This document shows, piece after piece, positions 11,300 through 23,801 of a stretch of 64,000 bases of DNA (its first letter is position 1; each line of letters opens with the position of its first letter). The DNA is from Notamacropus eugenii (lineage: Eukaryota; Chordata; Mammalia; Diprotodontia; Macropodidae), in contig NC_092878.1 of assembly GCF_028372415.1 (NCBI RefSeq), positions 68,031,830-68,095,829 of the forward strand. Reading direction: 5' to 3'. A program made the position numbers and the translations under genes. Below the pieces are notes generated by a model, which saw only the letters and a program-made list of their open reading frames with translations, was not told where the DNA came from and searched no databases.

Positions 11300-12540
11300 A
11301 GCTCTCTTCCTTTGTTTAGTTTTCCTTGCACCTCTAATGCCTTCCCTCTACCCCTTTCTTTTTCTAAAAAGCATTATTTATTTAATTTTAAGAATTTTTT
11401 TTTGAGTTTCAGATTCTCTGCCACCTATCCTCCCTTCACCCACCTACTGACTGAGAAAAGCAATATGATACATGTGGTATCATGCAAAACATATTTTCAT
11501 CTTACTCAAGTCATAAAAACAAGAAAACAAAGTGAGAAAAATATGCTTCAATTTGCACTGAGAATTCATCAGTTGTCTTTCTGGAGATAGCTATTTTATT
11601 CAGGAATTCTTCTAAATTGTCTTGTACCATTGTGTTTATTGATCAGGGTAGATAGGTGTTCCACAGTTACTTCACTGTAATATTGATGTTACTGAAGCCA
11701 GGATGCCAATGGGCTCCTGCCTAAGGGTTCTTCTGGACCCTCCTGGCTTTAGAGTGATTATCAATAGTAACTGTTGCTGTTTCCCTCCCAGACTGATGTC
11801 TTTCTTTTTTTTTTTTTTTTTGGCCTCATTAAAGGGGCCATGCCCTGGCTACTTCTTAAACAGAATGGGCATTACCTCACCCTAAGTGAGCACCTGTAAA
11901 GACCTTGATCTAAAGGGGCCAAGGTCTCCCAGTGCATCCTGGGTCATCTCCAGTCATCTTGGTGAATATCTGATAACTGAATTCAGATGGCTGTAGAGGA
12001 GAAGTGAGGCTGGTGACCTTGCATAGCCCTCTCTCACTCAAAACAAAGTCAAGTGCAAGTCGTGTCATCATTTCTCTGATAGCATGGTCTTTTTTGGCAA
12101 TGAAGGATGAACACAAGTTCATGCAGGACTTCTCATGCTTTTTTGAAACTATCTCCCTCATCATTTCTTACAGCAAAATCGTGTTCCAGCACAATCATAT
12201 ACCGTAACTTGTTCAGCCATTCCCTATTGATGGTCATGTCTTCCATTTGCAATTCTTCATCACCACAAAGAGAGCTTCAGTTCACAACTTCAAAAAAAGT
12301 TCATGATTGTACCTTTTTATTTTCCTCCCACCCCCTTTAGCATTGTCATTTCTGATAGGAAAGATGTGGTACCTCACAACTTGTCTTGGATCATTGTCTT
12401 GATCAGTGTAAGTGTTTCACAGATGATCATCCTCACAATATTGCTGTTACTGGGTTCAGTGTTCTGGTTCTGCTCATTTCATTTTGCATTGGTTTATGTA
12501 AGTCTCTCCAGATTTTTCTGAAGCCATTATGATACATAAA
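11300..12540 (-). mobile_element. L1 3' UTR and ORF2 C-terminal relic, interrupted by a SINE
   Basis: Read on the minus strand, 12110-12380 carries a decayed ORF2 C-terminus (EWLNKL-like, then an AVRND-like motif) followed by the L1 3' UTR at 11310-11700. A SINE occupies about 11705-12105. A second copy of the same 3' UTR segment ('cttggatcattgtcttgatc...tcacaatattgctgttactg') sits at 12383-12540, so either two L1 ends abut or one was rearranged. Full of stops. Confidence 0.65.
11705..12110 (+). mobile_element. Marsupial SINE with RTE-type tail inside an L1
   Basis: 'ggggccaaggtctcccagtg', 'catcctgggtcatctccagt' and 'gcatggtcttttttggcaat' follow the family order. A 20-T run (about 11803-11821) near one end matches the internal A-run of the 62.5-kb copy. 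Confidence 0.65.
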
Positions 12541-12544
12541 AGAG

Positions 12545-13025
12545 TTTAAGAAACAGTTTCTAGGTAATTAATCAATTTATTATTCAAGTTAACAAATCAT
12601 TAATAAAAGGGATCAGTGGAATTCTCTAATACCAAAGTTCCCTCATGGAATCCATTCCATACTTATATGCCCTTGGAAGAGTGAGTGGTTCATATGGTGC
12701 AATCAATTCTTATTGGCTAGCAATTAATAAGAATAATATCATGAGAAGTGGATTTATTCTAATAATGGATTGGGGGGCATGACATTTATCACTCAGTATT
12801 GGACAAAGACACTTATGTCTTGTCACTTATCCAGACTATCCCTACCTAGAGTAATTTAAATAACTTGCTCCAACCTGGCTGACTAAAACACAAAGGGGTC
12901 TGATATCACCTTAGATTTAAATTCTTTGCAAGGTTTTCTACTTGGGTGCACCCCTGGAATTTGGGCAATGTTAATCATCAATCATCTCCTTCAGAGAATG
13001 AACAACTTGAAAGCTTCTGAAAAAA
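12545..13025. other. Unassigned AT-rich sequence
   Basis: No coding frame. The tone of the sequence (paired att/aat runs, 'ttcctcatggaatccattcc') suggests an old LTR or LINE relic, but I cannot name it. Confidence 0.35.
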
Positions 13026-14878
13026 AAATTATGGGAGGATTCTGGGAAGATGGCAGAGCAGGTCAGAAAATTTTAAGTTCTCAAGATTTCCTCCCACAAG
13101 TGTTAAAATAGCCTCTTGAGGTGAACAAAGTGTTGGTAGAGATAAATAAAAATGGGAGAACAACAAAGGTCTTCCTGGGAAAATTCAAGAAGATTAGAAG
13201 AAAAATCCCAGAACAAATTTTGGTCTCAGTGAAGAGAAAACATCTCCAAGCTAGGTTGCATTTTAACAATAAGCCACAAGCCCTGGGGTTATTTGATTTG
13301 GGAAGTTTCATTGGCCCCAGCAACAGGAACTTTTACCCCTGATAGTTGGGGGAGTTGGGAGTTTGAGCCAAGGAAGACTGAGGGAACTTCTGCTGATTTG
13401 GAGCATCAGACCCAGTTCTGTTATGAAGAAACCAGCACATGTTCAAGGAATGCAGAAACAGTGGGACAGAAAGCCTCTGACTATGGCCACTTACAGGAGG
13501 TTAAAGGTTTGACTTTGGTTCCAAGCTAGATGGGGAACTGAAGATCTGGGGCAAGAGGCACCATTTCCCATACTCCACGACTAGGGATGATTTTAAAAAT
13601 TAAGCTTTTGCCACATCAAAAAAAATGCAGGGGCAAAGGAAAAAGAATTCAACCAAAGAAAGCTATTATGGGAATAGAGATGACCTAGGATCATCTTCAG
13701 AGGAGGATATTGAAGCAAAGAAACACCAAAAGTGTAACATCAAATGGTCACCTGACAAAAAAGAATGTATACAAGTTCTTAAAACAGACTTTAAAAATCA
13801 AATGACAAATGGAGGAAAAAATGAAATTAATGATACAAGAAAAACAAAAAGATTATGAAAGGAAAGTCAACAAATTAGAAAAAGACAGCCAGAATCTTAA
13901 AGAAGAAAATGAGACCTTGAAAATTAAAATTGGGCAAAGTGAAGCCAGTGAAATTATAAGAGATCAAGCAATAATTAGATAAAATATGAATAATGAAAAA
14001 TAGAAGAGAAAATGAAACTTCTTAAAAGGAAAACAACAGATTTGGAGAAGAGGCCAAGAAGAAAAAATATAAAAATAATCAGATTCATTGAAAGTTATGA
14101 CAAACAAAAAGAATCTAGATACAATAATACAAGAAGTAATTTAAGAAACTTTTCCTGAAGCCTTAGAACAAGGGGGAAGTAGAGATAGAAAAAAACCCAT
14201 CGAACACTACTTAAAAGAGATCCTATGAAGAAAATTCATAGGAATATCATAGTCAAATTCCGAAACCCTCAGCTCAAGGATAAAATATTAAAAGCATCAA
14301 GATTAAAACAGTTTAAATATAGTTGTATCACAATTAGACTCACAGAAGACCTAGCAGCAGAGATGTTAAAGAACCACAAGTCTTGGAACACAATGTATTA
14401 AAGAACAAAAAACTGGGACTCCAGCCAAAAATTATTGTATGCTGCAAAGTTTAGTGTTATCTTGAAAGAAAAAAATGGACATTTGATAAACTCTCAGACT
14501 TTCAAGTCTTTGTTAAAAGAATTCTGAAATTAATAGAAGATTTGACATACAAGAACCAAGAAAAATATAAGGTATATATCAATGACTGATTATAAGGAAT
14601 TCATGAGGGCAGACTATTTAGGTTTTATATATGCAAAATGTAAAATATATGTCTTATCTTCTTATTAATAATTGGAAAATTCATAAGAAAAATTGAGGTA
14701 AACCTGAATTTGATATTAACTTAGTAAAACCATTTAGGAATAGCTAAAAATATTATTTTATATAAATGAGGTGCCAGAGGAAGAACTGATACAGAAGAAT
14801 TAGATGGAGGAGGAAGGTTGGTAGTTCTGGTAATCTACTTTCATTAGAAATGGATTCAGGAGGAAACAATACATATAC

Positions 14879-14925
<47 letters not shown>

Positions 14926-15690
14926 GAAGAATATAAAATCTTCTATATTCAGAGGACATAAAATGGTAGGGGCATAGGGAAGGGGGAGAGGACAAGGGAA
15001 GGATCTTTAGAGAGGAAAGAGAGGGAATAGATAAAAGGGGGTTATAGAAGGGTGTTTAGATTTATCAGAATGGGGGGTAGGAGAGGGATCCTTGGAGGGG
15101 GATAGACAAGTAATAGCAGGGCAAGGTAGTGGTTAGAAGTAAAGTAGAGGAGGTAGGAGGGATAGAAAACAAGAGATATACACAAACATATAAACAAAGA
15201 TAAGGAGTAGTCTATTTTTTGGGAAAGCATATGTGTATATATGCAAGTATATATATGCATAAACATGTTTGTGTGTATGTCTGTGTGCATGTATGTATGT
15301 GTGTATATATATGCATATACATATTTATAGCTATAGAGAAACATATGTAAACTTTATTGTAGCCTTCTAGGGAGTGGGGGAAAGGAAAAAAGAACAAAGT
15401 AAAAAAAACATGCGCAGCAGAGAACAAAAGAAAACTCAAAAGGAAACAAAGAATAGGTGGGTAATTCTCAACACAACATTTATTATTCATCATACAGGCA
15501 TTCTTGTAATGAAAATTGATTGTTACGTATTCTGAATCTTCTCATGTTCTGCTATGCACAAGAAATGTTTTTTTTTTTCTCTTTTATTTTGTATTTAAGT
15601 TCCAATAACTAAGTTTATGATATGGGTTTTTTTGTGATTTTTTTTTCTATTCTGTATTTATGTTTTGGTCTTTGATTCCAAAATAAAAAT
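13026..15690 (+). mobile_element. Older HAL1-like LINE (ORF1-only), degraded
   Basis: Begins with an L1/HAL1-type start ('gggaagatggcagagcaggt' at about 13046). A 5' leader leads into an ORF1 relic at about 13625-14560 whose translation has coiled-coil Lys/Glu-rich segments and C-terminal pieces resembling 'QLKDKILKASR' and 'RLTEDLAAEMLKNHKSWNT', as in L1 ORF1p. A long purine-rich 3' UTR and AATAAA-rich end near 15680 follow. No endonuclease or reverse-transcriptase region lies between. A perfect AT run (about 14876-14922) and a TATG-rich run (about 15228-15330) have expanded inside. Confidence 0.6.
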
Positions 15691-15699
15691 GAGTAAAGA

Positions 15700-16400
15700 A
15701 ATAAATGAATAATTCTGGTCCTCATTCAGTGATTGATTATTAATATGAAAAAGTTCATTTTGTTCATCATCCTGCTTGTCATTTCTTACATCACAGTGGT
15801 ATTCCACCAAAATCACACACAACTTTTCGGTCATTCCCCAACTGAGGTTCCTCAATTTCCTTTTTTTGCCACAATGAAAACAGCTTAAACTTTTTTGTTC
15901 ACATAGGTCCTTGTCATATACATACATATACACACATATACACATATGTGTGTGTATTTAAGATATAGACCTAGTAACGTAATCTTTGGTCAAAGGTTAT
16001 GAATGGTTTTATAGTCCTCTGGGCATAGTTCCAAATTGCAGAATGGTTGAGTAAATATACCACGTCAACAAAAGGACATTCATTAATGTCTCAATTTTTC
16101 CACATCCTCCTCTGCCAACATTTGTTATTTTTACTTTCTGTCATATTAGCCAGTGTGATAGGTATGGGGTGGTAGCTCACATTTACTTTAATTTGCATTT
16201 CTTCAGTCAATAATGATTTAGAGCACTTTTTTTTTATATGACTATAGATAGCTTCGATTATTCTGTCTGAAAACTGCCTTTTCATATCTTTTGACCACTT
16301 ATCAATTGAGGAATGTTCTTATTTCTATAACTTTGACTTAGTTACTTCTATATTTGAGAACTGAGGTCTTTATTGAGAAACTTGTTGTATATTTCCCACA
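15700..16400 (-). pseudogene. L1 ORF2 C-terminal fragment
   Basis: On the minus strand a 64-residue frame (16091-16285) contains HIKKKCSKSLLTEEMQIKV and YHPIPITLANMTESKNNKCW, the order seen near the C-terminus of L1 ORF2 before the cysteine-rich segment. Further decayed ORF2 coding and the 3' end follow down to about 15700. It lacks the endonuclease and polymerase core. Confidence 0.75.
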
Positions 16401-16419
16401 GGTATGACTACTATATATT

Positions 16420-18795
16420 CCTCCATATTGTTTTCTCCTTTTTTATCCTACTCTCTCTCCTTTTACTCTGTAAATTCTCAAATGTTTTGCATATGACTTT
16501 TACCTCCATCAGTCTACCCTCCCTTCTATCTATCCCCTCCCTTTGTCTTTATTCCTTTTCTCTTTTAATTGCTTGTAGGGTAAGATAGATTTCTATACAC
16601 AACTGAGTGCATATGTGAGTCAACTCCAATGAGAGTAAAGTTCAATCATTCCCTGATAACCATCCATATCTTCTCTTTCCCCTTCTCTAAGTGCATTCCT
16701 CTTTCCCCACCCTTCATTTAATTAGTTTTTGAGGTAATTATCCCATCTTATTCAACTCATCCATATGTCCTCTTTCTATGTATACTCCTTCAAGCTACCC
16801 TAATAATGACAGGTTTTAGGAGTTATAAGTATTTTGTTATTTAGGAATGAACAGTTTTAATTTATTGAATCTCTCATGATTTCTCTTTGCTGTCTACATT
16901 TTTGTGCTTCTCTTGAGTCTTGTATTTTAAAATCAAATTTTCTACTCAGCTCTGATCTTCTGATCAGGAATGGTAGAAAATCTTATATTTCATTGAATGC
17001 CTATTTTCCCCCCTGAAGGATTACACTTAGTTTTGTTTTGTGTGGGATTTTTGGTTTCAATCCTGTTTGTTTTGCCCACCAGGGTATCATATGCCAAGCC
17101 CTTCAACCCTTTGATGTAGAAAGTCCTGACTAATTCTGACTGGTTCCACAGTATTTGAATTGTCTCTTTCTAGCTGCTTGCAATATTTCTCTTTGACATG
17201 GGAATTCTGGAATTTGGCTTGAATATTCCTGTGAGTTCTCATTTGGGATCTCTTTCAGGAGGTTAATGGTGGATTTTTTCTATTTCTATTTTACTCTCTG
17301 ATTATAGAACATCAGGGTAGATTTCCTTTATAATTTCTTGAAAGATGATGTCTAGACTCCTTTTTTTTGACTGTGGCTTTTAGGTAATAAGATGATTCTT
17401 AAATTATCCCTCCTAGATCTATTTTCCAGGTCAGTTTTTTTTTTTTTTCCAATGAGATATTTCACATTTTCTTTTCTTTTTATTCTTTTGATTTTGTTTT
17501 ATTATTTCTTAATGTCTCATAAAGACATTAGCTACTACTTTATCAGTTCTAATTTTTAAGAAATTATTTTCTTTATTACTCTTTTTTATTTCCTGTTCTG
17601 TTTAGCCAAACCTACTTTTTAAGGAGTATTTTTTTTCTTTAGGGAAGCTTTATACTTCTTTTTTCCCCATTTCTATTTTTTCAAGGAGTGATTCTCTTCA
17701 GTGATTTTTGTAGATAATCTTCTTCCATTTGTTCAGTTTTGCTTTTCAAGGCATTCCTCTCTTCACCGGATTTTTGTGCCTCTTTTACCATTTTGTCTAG
17801 TTTATTTTTAAGGTATTAATTTCTTCAGTATTTTTTGTGCCTCTTTAACCAAGCTGCTGACACTTTTTTCATGATTTTTTTGTATCTCTCTCATTTTTTC
17901 CTGTATGTCTCTTACTTCACTTCAAAAGTCTCTTTTAAGTTCTTCCATGACCTGAGACCAATTCATATTTTTTCTTTTTATTTCAGTGTAACAGGTTAGA
18001 CTCAGTTGTTGTCTTCTGAATTTTTGTTTTCATGTTCTCTGTCATCATAGCAACTTTCTGAAGTCAAGAACCCGCTTTTTCAGCATTTTTCTTGACTTCT
18101 AACCCTATGCTTCATAAGCTCTGTTTCTAGAGCAGGGAGGACACTGTCCCAAGCTTCAAACTATTTGTGCAGCTGTTTTCAGAAATAATTCTGGGGCCAG
18201 TTAAGCTTTTGGTTCTTCCAACATAGTATAGTTTAGGGAGAGATGTGTTTACTCCTGGCTTGCACTCTTGTCTGTGAGAAACCACAACACTCTTGTCCAC
18301 TCTACAAATGGGATCAGGGGCTCCACTCTTCTGAAGCTTCAAGCTTAACCCTGCTAGTGCTCCTCCTCCTCACGCTGGGATTGAGGCAGAGATCTATGAT
18401 CTAGTCCAAGACTGAACACTGAAACATAGTCCTGCCCTTGTTGCCAGTAAATGAAATCCTATAATCTTATGATTAGTTGTCTGACCCCATTACCATTTAT
18501 GGGATAAGAGATCTGGAAACCAACACTACTGTCACTGATTCAGTAACCTCCATGGTGTACTAATTGTTTTTAGGAAACTACTTGTGCTGAACTTTGTTCC
18601 ACTTTCACCCTGGTACAACTGATATTTCCTGATGACTTTCTAAGTTATCTTATGCTGGAAAATTGTTTCAGTCTATCCTTTCATGGGTTCTGCAACTTCA
18701 GAATTTGTTTTGAGACATTATTTAAAGCTGTTTAGAGAGATTTTAGGCATAGCTCAGGTGAATTCCTGGCTTTTCTGCATCATCTTTGCCCCCAC
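16420..18795 (-). mobile_element. HAL1 element (ORF1 without ORF2), minus strand
   Basis: The 5' end at about 18795 reads 'ggggcaaagatgatgcagaa' on the minus strand. It is followed by the leader, a coiled-coil ORF1 N-terminus, the C-terminal block around 17170-17250, and a purine-rich 3' UTR. Layout equals the copies at 20.0, 42.7 and 54.7 kb, with no ORF2. The low-coordinate end lacks an obvious A-tail, so the boundary with the L1 ORF2 scrap at 16.4 kb is uncertain. Confidence 0.65.
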
Positions 18796-18809
18796 TCCCC
18801 AAAATTATG

Positions 18810-19600
18810 CTTTTCAAAGAATTTCTTTTCTTGATTAAATTTTTGTTCCTCTTTTACTGTTAGAATGATTTTGTTTTTAAGGATTTTTATGGCATTTTTG
18901 TGACTTTTTTACCAAGCTGTTAGTTCTCTTTTTTATAATTTTCTTGCATCAAAACTCATTTCCTTTCCCCTTTTCTTCCCTCAGCCACTCTTATCTCTTT
19001 AAGGTGACAGAAATTCTTTCTGAGTTTGTGTCCTGTTAATGTTTTCCTTTGGGCCTTTGTCTGTAGTTGCTTTTTTTAAAGAGTGTTATCTTCTTCTGAG
19101 TTAGTTGCTTGGTTTTCCCTGACATCATAATAGTTGTTTACCTTCAAGTTCTATTTTTCTTTGCTCATTGCTTTCAGATTATTTCTTGACTTTGACCTGT
19201 ATGTTAAAATTGATTACTGATCAGTTAGGAGTTAGGAGGCACTCTCCTAAGCTTCTGGAATTTCCATGCTGCTGTTTCAGTGCCAATTCTTGGGCTCTGC
19301 AAGAATTTGGATTGTTTCAAGGTGGTATGATCCAGCAAGAGTTGTGTTCACTGCTCACTGGGTCCATACTTTGATCTTTCCACAGGAAGGGCCCTGCTCC
19401 CCTGCAGTCACAAGCACTGGTGATCCTCCAAGATCTGAAACTGTGACTAGGTCCCCTTTTCCCCTGTAGCCACAAGTGTTAGAGATCTACTGTGCCTTGG
19501 AACTACATCCATGGTCCTGGCTTCTTTGTTACTGACCAGAAGTACGCTTCTCCACCTGGAACTGTGACGCAGAAATACATATAGAGTAGCAATACAGTAG
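18810..19600 (-). mobile_element. HAL1/L1 5' leader and ORF1 N-terminal fragment
   Basis: The minus strand carries a diverged leader and the start of a coiled-coil ORF1 ('ttttaccaagctgttagttc' in antisense matches 'taaccaagctgctgacactt' in the neighbouring copy). Its 3' part is missing here. Confidence 0.5.
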
Positions 19601-19639
19601 TCAAAGTTCACCAGTCACTGCACTAACTACCACCAATCA

Positions 19640-20032
19640 GAGAAAGAGCAAAGCATACAACTGGATGAAGACAACACGGTCAAGGTTCTTACATCAAAAC
19701 CCCCTCAAAAAAATACGAAATGGGCTCAGGACATGGAAGAGCTCAAAAACGATTTTGCAAATCAAGTAAGAGAGGTAGAGGAAAAATTGGGAAGAAAAAT
19801 GAGAGCAATGCAAGAAAAACATGAAAAACAAGTCAACAGTTTGCTAAAGGAGATGCCTCTCCAAAAAAATGCTGAAGAAAATAACACCTTTAAAAATAAA
19901 CTAACCCAGATGGCAAAAGAGGTCCAAAAAGCCAATGAGGAGAAGAATGACTTAAGAAGCAGAATTGACCAAATAGAAAAGGAGGTCCAATAACTCACTG
20001 AAGAAAATAGTTCTTTAAAAATTAGAATGGAG
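19640..20032 (+). mobile_element. HAL1 copy A, left half (ORF1 coiled coil)
   Basis: A frame starting MEELKNDFANQVREVEEKLG and continuing with heptad-like NAEENNTFKNKLTQMAKEVQ is the N-terminal coiled coil of HAL1/L1 ORF1p. The element stops at about 20032 and resumes at 22853, because a second HAL1 landed inside it. The 5' boundary is uncertain. Confidence 0.7.
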
Positions 20033-20040
20033 AGAATTTG

Positions 20041-22800
20041 TTGGAGGCAGAGCCAAGATGGTGGAGTAGAAAGACATACTAGCTCTGAACCCACAGCCCA
20101 TAAAATATCTGTAAAAAAGAACTCCCAACAAATTCTGGAGCAGCAGAAGCCACAGAACAAAAGAGCAGATGAGATTTCTGTTCCAGAGAGCCTGAAAACC
20201 TCTCGCAAAAGGTCCTTCGTACTGCGGACCTGGAGCCCAGCCCTGCCATGGCCACATGGCACTGAGAGGAGTGGATCCGAGCAGGCTTCAGGGACAGAAT
20301 CTACAGAGGCCACGCAGGAGTCCCTCCATACACAGATGACAAGGGTTGGTGAGAGGGTCTCTTTGGTGGGTTGAGAGGGGAGTGGGGTGCCCCCATAACT
20401 CAGGCCCCCTCAGGAGGCAGCAGCAGAGGAGGCAGCAGACAAGGGCTCCCAAAGCAGGCAGCAGCTCAGATCCATTGTTGAAGGTCTCTGCATAAACCCC
20501 ATGAGGGAACTGAGCCCATATGGCGGCCCTGCCTCCACCTGAGCAACTGAACTTAATCTCACACTGAATAGCAGCCCTGCCCCCACCCAAAGCCCTGAGG
20601 TTGGGAAGCAGCATTTGAATCTCAGACCCCAAGTGCTGGCTGGGCATCTGGAGGCAAAGTGGGTGTGAAGAGAATATTCAGAAGTCAAGTCACTGGCTGG
20701 GAAAATGCCCAGAAAGGGGAAAAAAAAATAAGACTATAGAAGGTTACTTTCTTGGTGAACAGGTATTTCCTCCCTTCCTTTCTGATGAGGAAGAACAACG
20801 CTTACCATCAGGGAAAGACACAGAAGTCAAGGCTTCTGTATCCCAGCCCACTCAATGGGCTCAGGCCATGGAAGAGCTCAAAAAGAATTTTGAAAATCAA
20901 GTTAGAGAGGTGGAGGAAAAACTGGGAAGAGCAATGAGAGACATGCAAGCAAAGCATGAAAAACAAGTAAACACCCTGCTAAAGGAGACCCAAAAAAATG
21001 CTGAAGAAAATAACACCCTGAAAAATAGGCTAACTCAGTTGGCAAAAGAGGTTCAAAAAGCCAATGAGGAGAAGAATGCTTTCAAAAGCAGAATTAGCCA
21101 AATGTAAAAGGAGATTCAACAGCTCACTGAAGAAAATAGTTCTTTCAAAATTAGAATGGAACAGATGGAGGCTAATGACTTTATGAGAAACCAAGAAATC
21201 ACAAAACAAAACCAAAAGAATGAAATAATGGAAGATAATGTGAAATATCTCATTGGAAAAACAACTGACCTGGAAAATAGATCCAGGAGAGACAATTTAA
21301 AAATTATGGTCCTATCTGAAAGCCATGATCAAAAAAACAGCCTAGACATAATCTTTCATGAAATTATCAAGGAAAACTGCCCTGATATTCTAGAACCAGA
21401 GGGAAAATAAGTATTCAAGGAATTCACAGATCACTGCCTGAAAGAGATCCAAAAAGAGACACTGCTAAGAACATTGTGGCCAAATTCCAGAGTTCCCAGG
21501 TCAAGGAGAAAATATTGCAAGCAGCTAGAAAGAAACAATTCAAGTATTGTGGAAATACAATCAGGATAAACACAAGATTTAGCAGCTTCAACATTAAGGC
21601 ATCGAAGGGCATGGAATAGAATCTTCCAGAAGTCAAAGGAACTAGGATTAAACAAAGACTCACCTACCCAGCAAAACTGAGTATAATACTTCAGGGGAAA
21701 AATTGGTCTTTCAATGAAATAGAGGACTTTCAAGCATTCTTGATGAAAAGACCAGAGCTGAAAAGAAAATTTGACTTTCAAACACAAGAATGAAGAGAAC
21801 CATGAAAAGGTAAACAGCAAAGAGAAGTCATGAGGGACTTACAAAAGTTGAACTGTTTACATTCCTACATGGAAAGACAATATTTGTAACTCTTGAAACT
21901 ATTCAGTATCTGGGTACTGGGTGGGATTACACACACACATGCACACACACACATGCACACACACAGAGACAGAGTGCACAGAGTGAATTGAAGAGGATGG
22001 GATCATATCTTAAAAAAATGAAATCAAGCAGTGAGAGAGAAATATATTGGGAGGAGAAAGGGAGAAATGGAATGGGGCAAATTATCTCTCATAAAAGAGG
22101 CAAGCAAAAGACTTATTAGTGAAGGGATAAAGAGGGGAGGTGAGAGAAAAACATGAAGTTTACTCTCATCACATTCCACTAAAGGAAGGAATAAAATGCA
22201 CACTCATTTTGGTATGAAAACCTATCTTACAATACAAGAAAGTGGGGGATAAGGGGATAAGCAGGGTGTGGGGGATGATGGAAGGGAGGGCATGGGGAGG
22301 AGGGAGAAATTGAAGGTCAACACTCATGGGGAGGGACAGCATCAAAAGAGAGAATAGAAGTAATGGGGGACAGGATAGGATGGAGAGAAATATGGTTAGT
22401 CTGATGCAACACGATTATTATGGAAGTCATTTGAAAAACTACACAGATTTGGCCGATATTGAATTGCTTGCCTTCCAAAGGGAAGGGGTGGGAAGGGAGG
22501 GAAGAAAAGAAGTTGGAACTCAAAGTTTTAGGAACAACTGTTGAGTATTGTTCTTGCCACTAGGAAATAAGAAATACAGGTAAAGGGGTATAGAAAGTTA
22601 TTTGGCCATACAGGACAAAAGAGAAGATGGGGACAAGGGAAGGGAGGGATGATGGAAGAGAAAGCAGATTGGTGATAGGGGAATTAGAATGCTCAGTGTT
22701 TTGGGGTGCGGGGAGGGGACAAATGGGGAGAAAATTTGGAACCCAAAATTTTGTGGAAATGAATGTTAAAAGTAAATAAATAAATGAATTTAAAAAAAAA
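20041..22800 (+). mobile_element. HAL1 copy B, near full length, inserted in copy A
   Basis: Starts ttggaggcagagccaagatg, runs through a 0.7-kb leader, and carries one degraded ORF1 at about 20707-21810. Visible ORF1 parts: a coiled coil (MEELKKNFENQVREVEEKLG..., 20868-21107), an RRM-like block with RRDNLKIMVLSESHD, and a C-terminal domain relic (DLAAST, NRIFQKSKELG). Several stops break it. A purine-rich 3' UTR with a CA microsatellite (about 21930-21966) and an A-tail at 22791-22801 follow. The 2.76-kb total leaves no room for ORF2, which is the hallmark of 'half-L1' elements. ORF1p binds nucleic acid; mobilisation would need an L1 ORF2 supplied in trans. Confidence 0.8.
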
Positions 22801-22852
22801 AGAATTTGTCTCTACCATTAGAATGTTAAAGCTTGAGGCAAAAAAAAAAAAA
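22801..22852 (+). mobile_element. Short L2-like segment with its own A-tail between two HAL1 halves
   Basis: After the first A-run, 'agaatttgtctctaccatta' and 'gaatgttaaagcttgaggc' (L2-like) lead to a second A-run at 22840-22852. The word AGAATTTGT also sits immediately 5' of HAL1 copy B (20033-20041). Confidence 0.7.
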
Positions 22853-23740
22853 TAGAATGGAGCAGATGAAAGCTGATGACTTTATGAGAAATCAAGAAAT
22901 TATAAAACAAAACTAAAAGAATGAAAAGGCTGAAGACAATGTCAAATATCTTATTGGAAAAACAACTGACCTGGAAAACAGATCCAGGAGAGACCACTTG
23001 AAAATTATTGGTCTACCTGAAAGTCATGATCAAAAAAGAACACAGATCATCATCTTCCAAGAAATTATCCAGGAAAACTGCTCTGATATTCTAGAACCAG
23101 AGGGTAGAATAAAAATGTGAAAGAATTCAGTGAACACCTCCTGAAAGAGATCCCAAAAGGAAAACTACTAGGAATATTGTAGCCAATTTCCAGAGTTCCC
23201 AGGTCAAGGAGAATATATGACAAGCAACCAGAAAGAAACAAATCAAGTATTATGGATATGCAATCAAAATAACATAGGATTTGGCAGTTTCTACCCCAAG
23301 AGATCAAAGGACTTGAAATATGATATTCCAGAGGTCAAAGAAGACAGGATTAAAACCAGGAATCACCTACCCAGCAAAACTGAGTATAATACTTCAGGGG
23401 AAAAAGCAGAATTTCAATGAAATAGACTACTTTCAAGCATTCTTATTGAAAAAACCAGAACTGAATAGAAAATTTGTCTTTCAAATACAAGAATCAAAAG
23501 AAACATGAGAAGGTAAATAGGAAAGAGAAGTCATATGGGACTTATTAAATTGAACTGCCTACATTCCTACATTCAAAGATTATATGTGTACTATATGTGT
23601 GTGTGTATTTGTATGGATATGTATGTATATATGTATATTATATATGTATAGGTATGTATGTGTACATGAGTATGTATATGTATATATGTGTATATATGTA
23701 TGTATGTATGTAGATAGTTGGGTGGATAGATAGATAAGAT

Positions 23741-23801
<61 letters not shown>

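Noticed and set aside
20027..20374. 115-codon plus-strand frame at the HAL1 B start
   Set aside because: It begins in the host HAL1 and runs into the untranslated leader of copy B; no ORF1p features are present in it.
19762..20647. Minus-strand frames of 183 and 119 codons over the HAL1 start
   Set aside because: They run antisense to HAL1 ORF1 and its leader across the boundary of two elements; the coding strand is plus.
23725..23800. Regularly spaced repeats that might suggest a CRISPR-like array
   Set aside because: They are contiguous GATA units without spacers in a mammalian genome; the same holds for the ATCT run at 55.45 kb.
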